Shown here: positions 56,894 to 64,000 of the stretch, one piece after another
Layout of the letters: each line of letters starts with the position of its first letter
Position numbering within the stretch: position 1 is the first letter of the stretch
Origin: Polaribacter sejongensis
GTDB lineage: Bacteria > Bacteroidota > Bacteroidia > Flavobacteriales > Flavobacteriaceae
Direction: 5' to 3'
DNA length: 64,000 nucleotides
Assembly: GCF_038024065.1 (NCBI RefSeq)
Contig: NZ_CP150667.1
Location: 4,285,501 to 4,349,500, forward strand
The notes under the pieces: generated by a model
Seen by the model: only the letters and a program-made list of their open reading frames with translations
Databases searched by the model: none
Told to the model about the DNA's origin: nothing
Translations under genes and position numbers: made by a program

Positions 56894-57617
56894 AATTTTT
56901 GTTTTTAGTAGTTCTTAAGTTGTCCTTGAATTGGGATACCTGTTTTTTATTTTTTATGCCGAAAACTTTGGTTCTATTCATCCAATTAATAGCTAAAGCA
57001 CGCCAATCTCGAATTTCATTTCCATCGCTAGTTTTCCAATTTCGAGATTCGTAATATTCGAAGAATTTTTTTCCTTCATCAGGATTAAAAAAAGATTCTT
57101 TAAAAAAAATAATAACAGTCTGCCTGCCCTTTGGTTTTATATTGTTTATTTGTTTTAGACTGTTTATATTTGATACCAATGCTTGTCCTTCTTTGGGATT
57201 GTGAGAGTTGATTACTGGTTCATAGATGGGACTGTTTTGTTTCTCAACAGGTTTACCTCTAGGACAGTACTGTTCTGCTAGTTGTTCTAATATGGGATTG
57301 TATTGTTCTGAAGATGTTTCAATGTTAGTATCAATAATAACCATCTTAATTTTACTTCCTTTATAGGGGTTTTTGGAAGGGAAATAGAAAAGATAATCCC
57401 AGGAATTTAAGTCCCTTAGGCATCTGTGGTATGTAGATTTTGAACCTATTTTGGAAGCAACCATTAAATCTCTTCGATTTATATAGAAATCATCTGCAAA
57501 ACGACAACTGTTCCATTCTAGGAATAGCGCCATATACAGACTGATGTGTGTAGGGTTTAGGCGATCATCAAAAAAGAATTTTCCGAAGGCTGCATTTAGT
57601 AATTTGATATAATTCAT
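56877..57617 (-). CDS. Replication-type winged-helix protein of the element
   Basis: 246 residues. The first 110 (NAAFGKFFFDDRLNPTHISLYMALFLEWN ... RRDLMVASKIGSKSTYHRCLRDLNSWDYLFYFPSKNP) form a winged-helix domain like those of plasmid or phage replication initiators and DnaD-type proteins. The linker is polar. The C-terminal part (FFNPDEGKKFFEYYESRNWKTSDG ... WRALAINWMNR) is a DnaD-like tail. It is paired with the AAA ATPase and may load a helicase. No exact family name is claimed. Confidence 0.6.
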   Translation of the reverse strand: MNYIKLLNAAFGKFFFDDRLNPTHISLYMALFLEWNSCRFADDFYINRRDLMVASKIGSKSTYHRCLRDLNSWDYLFYFPSKNPYKGSKIKMVIIDTNIETSSEQYNPILEQLAEQYCPRGKPVEKQNSPIYEPVINSHNPKEGQALVSNINSLKQINNIKPKGRQTVIIFFKESFFNPDEGKKFFEYYESRNWKTSDGNEIRDWRALAINWMNRTKVFGIKNKKQVSQFKDNLRTTKNKNYGQPL

Positions 57618-57620
57618 ATC

Positions 57621-57905
57621 CTAAGAATTTATCATGTGATGCATACGGTTTGCAGTCATAACACTTTGAATTTCTTCTGCCTCATAGAAGATAATTCCTC
57701 CTATTTTGGTGTAAGGTAAAGTCCCATTTATACGGAGATTCTGAAGTGTACCAGGACTTATTTGTAGTAAATCCATAATTTCAGATGATTTTAGGTATTT
57801 TTTTAGTTTTCCTTTAGATTGTTTTACTAAAAGGTTTTTAATATCATCTAGTAATTCCAGTTTGAACTCTAGAAGATCGTCTGTGGTAATAATACTTGTA
57901 GGCAT
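57621..57905 (-). CDS. Excisionase-family helix-turn-helix protein
   Basis: 94 residues. The C-terminal 55 form an HTH_17/MerR-like excisionase fold (KYLKSSEIMDLLQISPGTLQNLRINGTLPYTKIGGIIFYEAEEI). Proteins of this kind (Xis2d-like) bend DNA in excision of CTnDOT-type elements or act as small regulators. It is the first gene of a three-gene unit, with palindromic sequences in its leader and rteC upstream. Confidence 0.8.
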   Translation of the reverse strand: MPTSIITTDDLLEFKLELLDDIKNLLVKQSKGKLKKYLKSSEIMDLLQISPGTLQNLRINGTLPYTKIGGIIFYEAEEIQSVMTANRMHHMINS

Positions 57906-57926
57906 GAGGTTGTGGTTTTAGAGAAA

Positions 57927-58168
57927 GGGACTGCTATCCATGAATTTGGCAGTCCCTGACTTGATTTAACTTTCGTTCTACAAAATTGTGCAGTTTTATT
58001 GGATTTCCTTCTCCATGAAGACCGTATACGGTTAAAATTTAACATTTTGAAATTTGAAGTGTTTTGGGTATATTTGAGTGTTGTTATTTTAATTTTCACT
58101 ACCAAAAGAGTACAACTAAAATGAAAAGTGGTGGAAAAAGGAGATGACCCTAGGTCGACCGTATAACG
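57927..58168 (-). promoter_or_regulatory. Palindrome-rich region between rteC and the excisionase-type gene
   Basis: GGGACTGC (57927-57934) and GCAGTCCC (57949-57956) form an 8-bp stem just before the HTH gene. ACCGTATACGGT (58021-58032) is a perfect 12-bp palindrome, and its half ACCGTATA recurs at 58159-58166. In CTnDOT, RteC binds an inverted repeat ahead of the excision operon, so these are candidate operators. No gene is seen here. Confidence 0.45.
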
Positions 58169-58207
58169 TTCTTTTTTAGAGGTTGGAATTTAGTAATATA
58201 GATACAC

Positions 58208-59038
58208 TTATTCTTCACTTTTATTCATTTCAGATATTATTCCTGTTGAGAGTTCATCAAGAAATAATGTCCTACTATTCTTCCGGTTTTTGATATCCTG
58301 ATAGGTTTTGTAGATATCTTTAGGTGTAATATCAAATACTTGCTGAAGATGTTCTGATACTTTTATAATAGTCATATTATTTTCTCTACCTAAACCTTTT
58401 ACGTATAGTGCATAAAGTAATTCTACACAATTTGTGTTATTAAATGGCCAATGTATTTTAGCTTTTATAATAGCATGAGTTTCATTTAGATTATTTTTAA
58501 TGATATATTTTTTCTTATCGAGATAAGTAACTAAAGAATCGTACGCCTTATATTTACCTAAAAGCATATCTCTTGGTGTGCAAAAATCAGGATCTTGAAA
58601 ATAAAAATTTGAGGTGGTAATATGACATTTTCCCAGGTATTCTCTGGTGTAATATTCTTTGTCAAAATGAGTGGCACCGGAATCCACATAACGTCCAAAA
58701 TCAAGATTGAAAAGAAAGAATTGGTTAAGTTGACTAATTTTCTTCTTTATAAATTTTAATTGTTCACTCTTATCAGCTTTAGGAAATTGAATTTCAAAAG
58801 ACCGAATTTCTGAAAAGTAAATAAGTTGAATAAGAGGGATTTGCTTAGTCTTTTTAAAGAACTCTATTTCTTCTTGTATTGTTTGAAATTTTTTAACGAG
58901 TATTTTCTTTTTATAAAAACTTAATAAATTACTACAAATTTTGATAGAACAAAGAGCTCTTTGTAAGATGTCTGAATTTTGAATTTTTATTTCATTCAAT
59001 TCCTTTATAAAATTAGATGTTGGTGATAATGAATTCAT
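58208..59038 (-). CDS. rteC: RteC-family regulator of excision
   Basis: 276 residues. The pattern IYFSEIRSFEIQFPKADKSEQLKFIKKKISQLNQFFLFNLDFGRYVDSGATHFDKEYYTRE and the C-terminal winged-helix-like part match the RteC family of Bacteroides conjugative transposons, where it activates the excision operon. It lies directly upstream of, and in the same direction as, the excisionase-type gene. No RteA/RteB two-component pair is present. Its function may be void because the integrase is missing. Confidence 0.78.
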   Translation of the reverse strand: MNSLSPTSNFIKELNEIKIQNSDILQRALCSIKICSNLLSFYKKKILVKKFQTIQEEIEFFKKTKQIPLIQLIYFSEIRSFEIQFPKADKSEQLKFIKKKISQLNQFFLFNLDFGRYVDSGATHFDKEYYTREYLGKCHITTSNFYFQDPDFCTPRDMLLGKYKAYDSLVTYLDKKKYIIKNNLNETHAIIKAKIHWPFNNTNCVELLYALYVKGLGRENNMTIIKVSEHLQQVFDITPKDIYKTYQDIKNRKNSRTLFLDELSTGIISEMNKSEE

Positions 59039-59246
59039 AATAGTCTTTTTTATGTTTGGAAATGATGATATGAAAAATTGAAATGGAAATAGTTTTACAT
59101 GTATTTACAATCTTATAAATAGAACTCTAAAATAGCATTATTATAGAGATAGTCTAGGTTTTCTATCCGTATATCTTTACGGAATATTCCGTATTTTTAT
59201 ACAGATTTCATCTTTTGACAATAAAAAATACTAATAGTATAAGTAG

Positions 59247-60164
59247 TTATTTCTGCTTATTTAAAAAACGTTTTAAGAATTCACTTCTGTTTTTTACACC
59301 AGTTTTTTTAAAAATATTGGAAGCATGTTTTGATACCGTACTTTCTGCGATAAACAACTCTTTAGCAATGTTTTTATAATTTAATTCACTCAGAATAGAT
59401 AACGTAATTTCAATTTCCCTTCTCGTTAAATCTTCATATATTATTTTTTGTTTTACGAAATCATCCCGTTGTTTTTTCTTTAGAGCAAAGATTTCAAACA
59501 TTCTGGTATTGTTTTTAATAAAAAATAAATACCGATCTATTTCCATGATCGTTATAGCATAAAAGGCAGTATTCATTAACGTAAATGTTATCCATTGGTA
59601 GTCTCCAATGATTGTGAAAACAGGTAGTAAGGCTATACTTGCAAGGCTTAACGTAGAAAGTTTATTTCTTCTTAAAATAAAAGTATTAGAGTTGGAAGGT
59701 TTAGAAATGTTTCTATAGAAAATAATGAGAAATACAAAAGCAAAAATAGAAATAGGAATTGTAAAAAGATATCTAGAAAGATTTAATGAACCGCTAATAA
59801 AATAGGGGAATAAAAATAACAGAATAAAACCAAAGCTAGTAATTAAAATAACTTTTTTTAGAGTTAAATTGTATTTCAATACGACAATATCATATTCTTT
59901 ATAAAGGTAATAAATGATATACAGGCATAAGAAAATTGCTACGCTATAAGTAATGATGTATTGAATAATTAAAGGACCTGGGAAATTAACTATAGGAAGA
60001 AAACCTCCAGTAATATTATAAGCTATAATTGAAAAACCAAGATAAATAAAATGTTTTAAGCTACTGTGTGTTTTCTTGAAGGATACGTAAAGTAAATACA
60101 AAACGATGGCTGTATCTATTAATAAATAGAAGAATGTTGTCCAATGTATTGAAGTTCCAAACAT
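59247..60164 (-). CDS. LuxR-type regulator with membrane sensor domain
   Basis: 305 residues. Six to seven hydrophobic helices fill the first 220 residues (FFYLLIDTAIVLYLLYVSF, IIQYIITYSVAIFLCLYIIYYLY, VILITSFGFILLFLFPYFI and others). The C-terminal LuxR HTH follows (LTRREIEITLSILSELNYKNIAKELFIAESTVSKHASNIFKKTGVKNRSEF). This is a membrane one-component regulator. The target is unknown; it sits at the tRNA-side end of the element and could control it, or it could be chromosomal. A 208-base AT-rich gap separates it from rteC. Confidence 0.8.
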   Translation of the reverse strand: MFGTSIHWTTFFYLLIDTAIVLYLLYVSFKKTHSSLKHFIYLGFSIIAYNITGGFLPIVNFPGPLIIQYIITYSVAIFLCLYIIYYLYKEYDIVVLKYNLTLKKVILITSFGFILLFLFPYFISGSLNLSRYLFTIPISIFAFVFLIIFYRNISKPSNSNTFILRRNKLSTLSLASIALLPVFTIIGDYQWITFTLMNTAFYAITIMEIDRYLFFIKNNTRMFEIFALKKKQRDDFVKQKIIYEDLTRREIEITLSILSELNYKNIAKELFIAESTVSKHASNIFKKTGVKNRSEFLKRFLNKQK

Positions 60165-60732
60165 TATTTTTTTTTAATCTTTTGTACAAGTAACTTTAGA
60201 TTTCCCGAACCTATTGCACTATTTTTTTTAATAGATTTTCAATTTTATATTCAAAACTAATATTAGCATTTTCAGGAAATGGGTAATGTTAGTATTTGTT
60301 TCAGTTTTTTGGGAGAGGATCTACTTCTTCAATAGTTTTACAAATTGTAAGAGTTTGAAGAATAAGTTTTAGGAGTTTGCTTTTACTCTATAAATATAGC
60401 GTTTATCAATGACAATAAAAAAACAAAGAAAAGGATTTTAGAATATGTGAAGTTTTGTATTCGTCAGACGGATGTTATTTTTATAACAGAACAAGCAATT
60501 AATTAGGTTTTTATTTTTGAAGTGCTTCGGTTAAAAAAATTATCCATTTAAGAAGTTCTCAAATCTGAAGATGTTTTATTGGCTTTAAAAGGACGTTGAT
60601 ATTGAGAAAAGCATAATGTTCTCTTTATTTAAAGTACTAATTACAGCAATTAATAATTTTTAACGGAATATGTGTTGTTTTGAGGTAAAGAATAAAAAAA
60701 ATCAATTTGTTGTACCTATGTTGTACCTAAAC
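60165..60732. other. Region between LuxR-type gene and tRNA; no integrase
   Basis: No gene is visible where a tRNA-targeting integrase would be expected. The end next to the tRNA carries a direct repeat, TTGTACCTATG-TTGTACCTAAA (60710-60731), with an 11-bp step. It resembles an arm-type recombinase binding site or an attachment remnant. Confidence 0.5.
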
Positions 60733-60762
60733 AAAAAAAGCCAAGATATAAATCTTGACTTT
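60733..60762 (-). terminator. Terminator of the tRNA gene
   Basis: On the minus strand AAGTCAAGAT and ATCTTGGCTT pair around a short loop, and seven T follow. It lies 15 bases past the tRNA 3' end. Confidence 0.75.
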
Positions 60763-60776
60763 CTGTACTATACTTG

Positions 60777-60850
60777 TAGCGAGAACGGGATTTGAACCCG
60801 TGACCTCAGGGTTATGAATCCTGCGCTCTAACCAACTGAGCTACCTCGCC
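60777..60850 (-). tRNA. tRNA with CAU anticodon (tRNA-Met, elongator; tRNA-Ile2 possible)
   Basis: The minus strand folds into a full cloverleaf: acceptor GGCGAGG with TCTCGCT, D-arm with AGCTCAGTTGGTTAGAGC, anticodon arm CAGGATTCATAACCCTG, T-arm with GGTTCAAATCC, and discriminator A. CCA is not encoded. The CAU anticodon means elongator Met, or Ile2 if its C is modified to lysidine; initiator features (unpaired first base, GGG/CCC anticodon stem) are absent. The 3' half is a usual target for element integration. Confidence 0.92.
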
Positions 60851-60958
60851 ATTGTTTTGAGGCTGCAAATATAGTAGAATTTTACGAACTGGCAAGAACT
60901 GTTTTAAATTTTTTTTAAAAAGAATTAATAACTATCTTGTCAACCTAAGAAAATAATA

Positions 60959-61342
60959 ATGGATAAAATAAAATTCGAACTAGAAATAGCTATTCACGCA
61001 TCGCCTCACATGTTGTATCAGTACATCTCATCACCTTCTAATTTACAAGAGTGGTTTGCAGATAAGGTAAACTCTAGAGGTAAAGAATATAGCTTTACTT
61101 GGGAAGGAGAAGAAGAAATTGCAGAATTGATCACCAAAAAAACAGATGATAGAATCCGTTTTAAATGGGTAGAGAGTGAGGGAGATGATAGTTATTTTGA
61201 AATTAAGATTCAAGTTGATGCATTAACTAAAGACGTTTCTTTAATTATTACAGATTTTGCAGATGATGAAGATGAAGTAGAGGAGTCTAAGCAACTATGG
61301 GAAAATCAAATTGATGAATTAAGACACACTATTGGTGCTTAA
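60959..61342 (+). CDS. START/AHSA1-like domain protein
   Basis: 127 residues with the SRPBCC/START-like fold: ELEIAIHASPHMLYQYISSPSNLQEWFADKVNSRG at the start (the typical 'W-FA' pattern) and VSLIITDFADDEDEVEESKQLWENQIDELRHTIG at the end. It is small, soluble and acidic. This family is well conserved in flavobacteria, but its ligand is unknown. It is monocistronic, divergent from the tRNA gene, and closed by a terminator. Confidence 0.82.
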   Translation: MDKIKFELEIAIHASPHMLYQYISSPSNLQEWFADKVNSRGKEYSFTWEGEEEIAELITKKTDDRIRFKWVESEGDDSYFEIKIQVDALTKDVSLIITDFADDEDEVEESKQLWENQIDELRHTIGA

Positions 61343-61423
61343 GTTTTAGCCTTTCTTTTGCAACAGTATTATTCAGTTAAATACTTTGTATTCTTTGTGG
61401 TTTAACACATATTATTAAAATAT

Positions 61424-61452
61424 AAAACTCAACATTATTGTTGAGTTTTTTT
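61424..61452 (+). terminator. Terminator after the START-like gene
   Basis: AAAACTCAACA pairs perfectly with TGTTGAGTTTT around a 4-base loop and runs into T residues. Confidence 0.9.
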
Positions 61453-61505
61453 ATGCTAAAATATTTTAAAAAGCATTAATTTTGCAACTCTAAAAAAATG
61501 TATTT

Positions 61506-62339
61506 ATGATTAACTTTAATGGAGCGTTAATAGATCCAGAAAATATAAAATTATCATCAGAAAATAGAGCTTTTAAATATGGTGACGCCATTTTTGAAAC
61601 TGTAAAAGTGATGCATAAAAAAGTGGTTTTTTGGGAAGATCATTATTTTAGATTAATGGCCTCTATGAGAATGTTACGTATGAAAATTCCTATGGAGTTT
61701 ACGTTAGAGTTTCTAGAAAAAGAAATTTTAAAAACGGTTGCTGCACAAGGAGACGACGCTACATATAGAGTCCGATTAAATGTTTTTAGAAAAGATGGTG
61801 GTTTGTATACACCTAAAACTAATAAAATAGATTACACTATAGAAGCTGCAGAAAGTTCTTATCAGATAAAGGACTCTTATTCTTTAGATGTTTATAAAGA
61901 TTTTTATAATTATTCGGGGCTTTTATCAACCATAAAAACCAATAATAGAATGTTGAATACTTTAGCTAGTATTTTTGCAGAAGAAAATGAGTTAGACAAT
62001 TGCATTTTATTAAATGAAAAAAAGGGAGTAGTAGAAGTTACTAATGGAAATATATTTGTAATTAAAGGAAATGTTATTAAAACGCCAGCATTAACTGAAG
62101 GTTGTATAAAAGGAATTGCCCGTAATAAGGTAATTGAGATTTTATCTAAAAACAAAGATTTTACGCTAGAGGAGACTTCAATATCACCTTTTGAAATACA
62201 AAAAGCAGACGAAGTATTTATTACAAATGCAATTATTGGAGTACAACCAGTTACTGGGTATAAGAAAAAAGTATTTACTACAGAGATTGGAAAGAAAATA
62301 GCAGGTAATTTAAAAGTATTACAAATTACGGGTGTTTAA
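61506..62339 (+). CDS. Class IV aminotransferase (BCAT/aminodeoxychorismate lyase family)
   Basis: 277 residues of the PLP fold-type IV family. The start (INFNGALIDPENIKLSSENRAFKYGDAIFETVKV), the PLP-lysine region (LLSTIKTNNRMLN) and the cofactor-phosphate region (EVTNGNIFVIKGNVIKTPALTEGCIKGIAR) are all there. It could be a branched-chain or D-amino-acid transaminase, or 4-amino-4-deoxychorismate lyase (pabC), and these cannot be separated by eye. Its stop overlaps the stop of the convergent yqgE gene. Confidence 0.85.
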   Translation: MINFNGALIDPENIKLSSENRAFKYGDAIFETVKVMHKKVVFWEDHYFRLMASMRMLRMKIPMEFTLEFLEKEILKTVAAQGDDATYRVRLNVFRKDGGLYTPKTNKIDYTIEAAESSYQIKDSYSLDVYKDFYNYSGLLSTIKTNNRMLNTLASIFAEENELDNCILLNEKKGVVEVTNGNIFVIKGNVIKTPALTEGCIKGIARNKVIEILSKNKDFTLEETSISPFEIQKADEVFITNAIIGVQPVTGYKKKVFTTEIGKKIAGNLKVLQITGV

Positions 62340-62884
62340 TTTAAATTAAAATCACTGGGGGCATTTGCCCAAAGCTTATAATTGCCTCCTTTTTGTAGTA
62401 ATTTATTTTTCCATAGACTTTCATCGTCCATGGAAAAAATATTTTCGAAATCATTATCACCTACAAACCATGAATTTTGATTCATTTCTTGGTCTAGTTG
62501 TTCTTTGCCCCAACCAGAATATCCTAAGAAAAAACGAATATCAGATGCTTTTAAGGTGTCTGTGTTTAATAAATCCTTTAAACACTCAAAACTTCCTCCC
62601 CAAAATATTCCGTTAGCAACTTCTATACTATCTGGGAGTAGTTGTGGTACTTTATGTACAAAGTACAAGTTATCTTGTTCTACAGGACCACCTTGATATA
62701 CAGGGAAATTACAATCAATTTCTGGCAACAAATCATTAATAGTATACTCTAAAGGTCTATTTAAGATGAAGCCAACAGAATTACTAGAAGTGTGTTCTGT
62801 TAATAAGACTATAGTTCTATTAAAGGCGCTATCGTTTAAAATAGCTGGTTCTGCAATTAATAATTTACCTTTATTTAGTTTCAA
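62336..62884 (-). CDS. YqgE/AlgH family protein
   Basis: 182 residues. The family pattern is clear: GKLLIAEPAILNDSAFNRTIVLLTEHTSSNSVGFILNRPL at the start, VYQGGPVEQDNLYFVH, and FFLGYSGWGKEQLDQEMNQNSWFV in the middle. The biochemical role of the family is unknown; AlgH was linked to alginate regulation in Pseudomonas. It lies between the aminotransferase and HU genes, as is usual in flavobacterial core genomes. Confidence 0.92.
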   Translation of the reverse strand: MKLNKGKLLIAEPAILNDSAFNRTIVLLTEHTSSNSVGFILNRPLEYTINDLLPEIDCNFPVYQGGPVEQDNLYFVHKVPQLLPDSIEVANGIFWGGSFECLKDLLNTDTLKASDIRFFLGYSGWGKEQLDQEMNQNSWFVGDNDFENIFSMDDESLWKNKLLQKGGNYKLWANAPSDFNLN

Positions 62885-62930
62885 ATTTTTGATTTAAAAT
62901 AGTTATGTTAAATATAATAAAAATTTTCAT

Positions 62931-62963
62931 AAAAAAAAGCCCTCTTAAAAAAGAGAGCTTTTT
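62931..62963 (-). terminator. Terminator of the HU gene
   Basis: On the minus strand AAAGCTCTCTT and AAGAGGGCTTT form a stem with one mismatch, followed by a run of T. Confidence 0.85.
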
Positions 62964-62985
62964 ATATACTTTAAAACTATATGTT

Positions 62986-63258
62986 TTAGTTTACAGCGTC
63001 GCTTAAACCAGCTCCAGCTTTAAATTTAGCTACGTTTTTAGCAGCAATTTCAATAGTTTTTCCTGTTTGAGGATTTCTACCAGTTCTAGCAGCTCTGTTA
63101 GAAACAGAGAATGTACCGAAACCAACTAATGCAACTTTATCACCACCTTTTAAAGCAGAAGTTACATTGTCTGTAAAAGATTCTAATGCCGCTTTAGCTG
63201 CTACTTTAGAAATTCCTGCATCAGCAGCCATTGCATCGATTAAATCTGACTTGTTCAT
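62986..63258 (-). CDS. hup: HU-family DNA-binding protein
   Basis: 90 residues, the standard length. The start ([25 protein letters not shown]), the conserved [33 protein letters not shown] arm region and the end [13 protein letters not shown] identify HU-beta type nucleoid protein. It binds and bends DNA without strong sequence preference. It is monocistronic, with a terminator after it and an AT-rich promoter region in the 186 bases before it. Confidence 0.96.
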   Translation of the reverse strand: MNKSDLIDAMAADAGISKVAAKAALESFTDNVTSALKGGDKVALVGFGTFSVSNRAARTGRNPQTGKTIEIAAKNVAKFKAGAGLSDAVN

Positions 63259-63444
63259 AATAAATAAATTTTTTAAAATTAATTGTATATTTTTTGCTTA
63301 ATAGCTTAACAAATATAGATGGATTAAGGGTTTACGCAAATTTGAGTGCATAAAAAGCACCTTTTTGTTAATAAATATGTGTAAATTGTTAATAAAGGTA
63401 GTTGGAAATAACGGAAATCTGTAAAAACCTTACAGATAAAGGCT

Positions 63445-64000
63445 TTAGAAGACATTCGCTTCAGAAGAAAAATTATAGCCATTTAGTAAACTTTTTGCAT
63501 CCATTTTTTTCTTTCCAGATAGTTTTATTTCATCAATAATAATGAAACCGCCATGAACAGCTACTTTTAATTCTTTTTTGGTGGCAATTATTTCACCAAT
63601 TTCAAAAGCATGAGCTTCTTCTAAAATTTCTTTTCTAATGGCATAGATTTTAGCAGTTATTTCTTCTTCTTCATTTTTAATGATAGTCCAAGCTGCCGGA
63701 AAAGGGTTTAAACCTCTAATTTTATTATAGATGTTGTCTAAAGAATCTGTCCAATCTATTCTACAATTTTCAGGATTCAATTTAGAAGCAGATTTTTCTT
63801 CTAAATCTGGTTGTTTTGTCGTGGTTACTTTTTCCGTAGCAATTAGGTCTATGGTCTTACCAACTAAATCGGCTCCTAAAAACATTAATTTATCATGCAA
63901 CGTACCAACTGTTTCTGTTTCTGAAACCGCTATTTCTTCTTGTAAGATGATTTCTCCAGTATCAATTTTATCATCAATAAAAAAAGTAGTTACACCTGTT
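63445..64000 (-). CDS. fmt: Methionyl-tRNA formyltransferase, C-terminal part
   Basis: The frame stays open to the window edge, so the N-terminus lies outside. Visible are GVTTFFIDDKIDTGEIILQEEIAV, then TLHDKLMFLGADLVGKTIDLI of the catalytic domain, and the C-terminal OB-like domain with RIDWTDSLDNIYNKIRGLNPFPAAWT. It formylates initiator Met-tRNA. An internal ATG at 63900 is not a real start, because the family's catalytic sequence continues upstream of it. The end, GKKKMDAKSLLNGY, is normal for the family. Confidence 0.93.
   Translation of the reverse strand, partial: TGVTTFFIDDKIDTGEIILQEEIAVSETETVGTLHDKLMFLGADLVGKTIDLIATEKVTTTKQPDLEEKSASKLNPENCRIDWTDSLDNIYNKIRGLNPFPAAWTIIKNEEEEITAKIYAIRKEILEEAHAFEIGEIIATKKELKVAVHGGFIIIDEIKLSGKKKMDAKSLLNGYNFSSEANVF

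Larger units (their letters stand above)
43900..60776. mobile_element. Decayed integrative/conjugative element (CTn type) with defence cargo
   Basis: The span carries ssb, DUF6876, BfmA/BtgA and MobB-type mobilisation genes, a truncated traG, traF- and traE-like genes, an amidase, a replication-type ATPase pair, an excisionase-type HTH, rteC and a LuxR-type regulator, and it abuts a tRNA gene. These are parts of Bacteroidota conjugative transposons. An integrase, coupling protein and the other tra genes are not seen. No direct repeat of the tRNA 3' end was found at the left side, so the borders are approximate. Confidence 0.65.

Noticed and set aside
57869..58105. A 78-codon minus-strand frame ahead of the excisionase-type gene
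   Set aside because: No family resemblance, basic low-complexity composition, and it overlaps both the real gene and the palindromic control region.
43700..60850. Direct repeat of the tRNA 3' end as left attachment site
   Set aside because: I looked for GCGAGAACGGG-type sequence around 43.7-44.6 kb and did not find it, so no attachment pair is claimed.
1..64000. CRISPR arrays and intact insertion sequences
   Set aside because: No regularly spaced repeats of 20-50 bases and no transposase gene or terminal inverted repeats were seen; the short operator repeats have an 11-bp step and no spacers.

Overview
This is an AT-rich window from a marine, agar-degrading member of the Flavobacteriaceae (Bacteroidota). 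The evidence is SusC/SusD outer-membrane proteins, a type IX secretion C-terminal domain, many lipobox surface enzymes, VCBS/ASPIC proteins, and housekeeping genes of flavobacterial type. No species is assigned.

About 1-43.7 kb is one large red-algal galactan (agar/porphyran type) utilisation locus. It holds a membrane-anchored TPR/LuxR-type regulator (759-2384). A plus-strand operon follows (2591-16825): Zn-dehydrogenase, SDR, enolase-superfamily cycloisomerase, mutarotase, GH117, sugar:H+ symporter, GH43-like, GH50, GH16 and GH2. A separate secreted GH16 with a T9SS tail follows at 17062. A minus-strand susC-susD-VCBS operon (26610-18582) comes next; its VCBS gene carries a frameshift. A decayed patch (27.0-29.1 kb) holds remnants of a KDPG(al) aldolase, an SMP-30 lactonase and an AraC regulator. 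Two lipoproteins (DUF6786-like and VCBS/Big2) lie on plus. A seven-gene minus-strand operon (43635-33620) holds GH50, VCBS lipoprotein, enoyl-CoA hydratase, AldA-like dehydrogenase, a solute-binding-like protein without signal peptide, and two class III CoA-transferases. No sulfatase is present. The expected flow is: extracellular GH16/GH50 cleavage, SusCD uptake, GH117 and GH2 release of 3,6-anhydro-L-galactose (AHG) and galactose, then oxidation, cycloisomerisation and redox steps towards KDG. The CoA module has no obvious place in that scheme.

A short repeat, TTGTCAAGT in 11-bp steps, lies upstream of seven transcription units of this locus, always in the same orientation relative to the gene. 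It probably marks one regulon.

About 43.9-60.8 kb is a decayed integrative/conjugative element: ssb, DUF6876, a candidate oriT, BfmA/BtgA and MobB-type relaxase genes, a truncated traG, traF/traE-like genes, an amidase, an ATPase, a replication-type protein, an excisionase-type HTH, rteC and a LuxR-type membrane regulator. It abuts a CAU tRNA gene. No integrase, coupling protein or remaining tra genes are seen. Between the relaxase and the broken traG sits a four-gene cargo operon (47892-53502): an alpha/beta hydrolase, a small middle protein, a DUF3732-like zinc-hook ATPase and a KAP-family NTPase. It looks like an ABC-three-component conflict (defence) system with an added NTPase.

About 60.8-64.0 kb is core chromosome: tRNA-Met(CAU), START/AHSA1-like protein, class IV aminotransferase, YqgE/AlgH, HU, and the 3' part of fmt.
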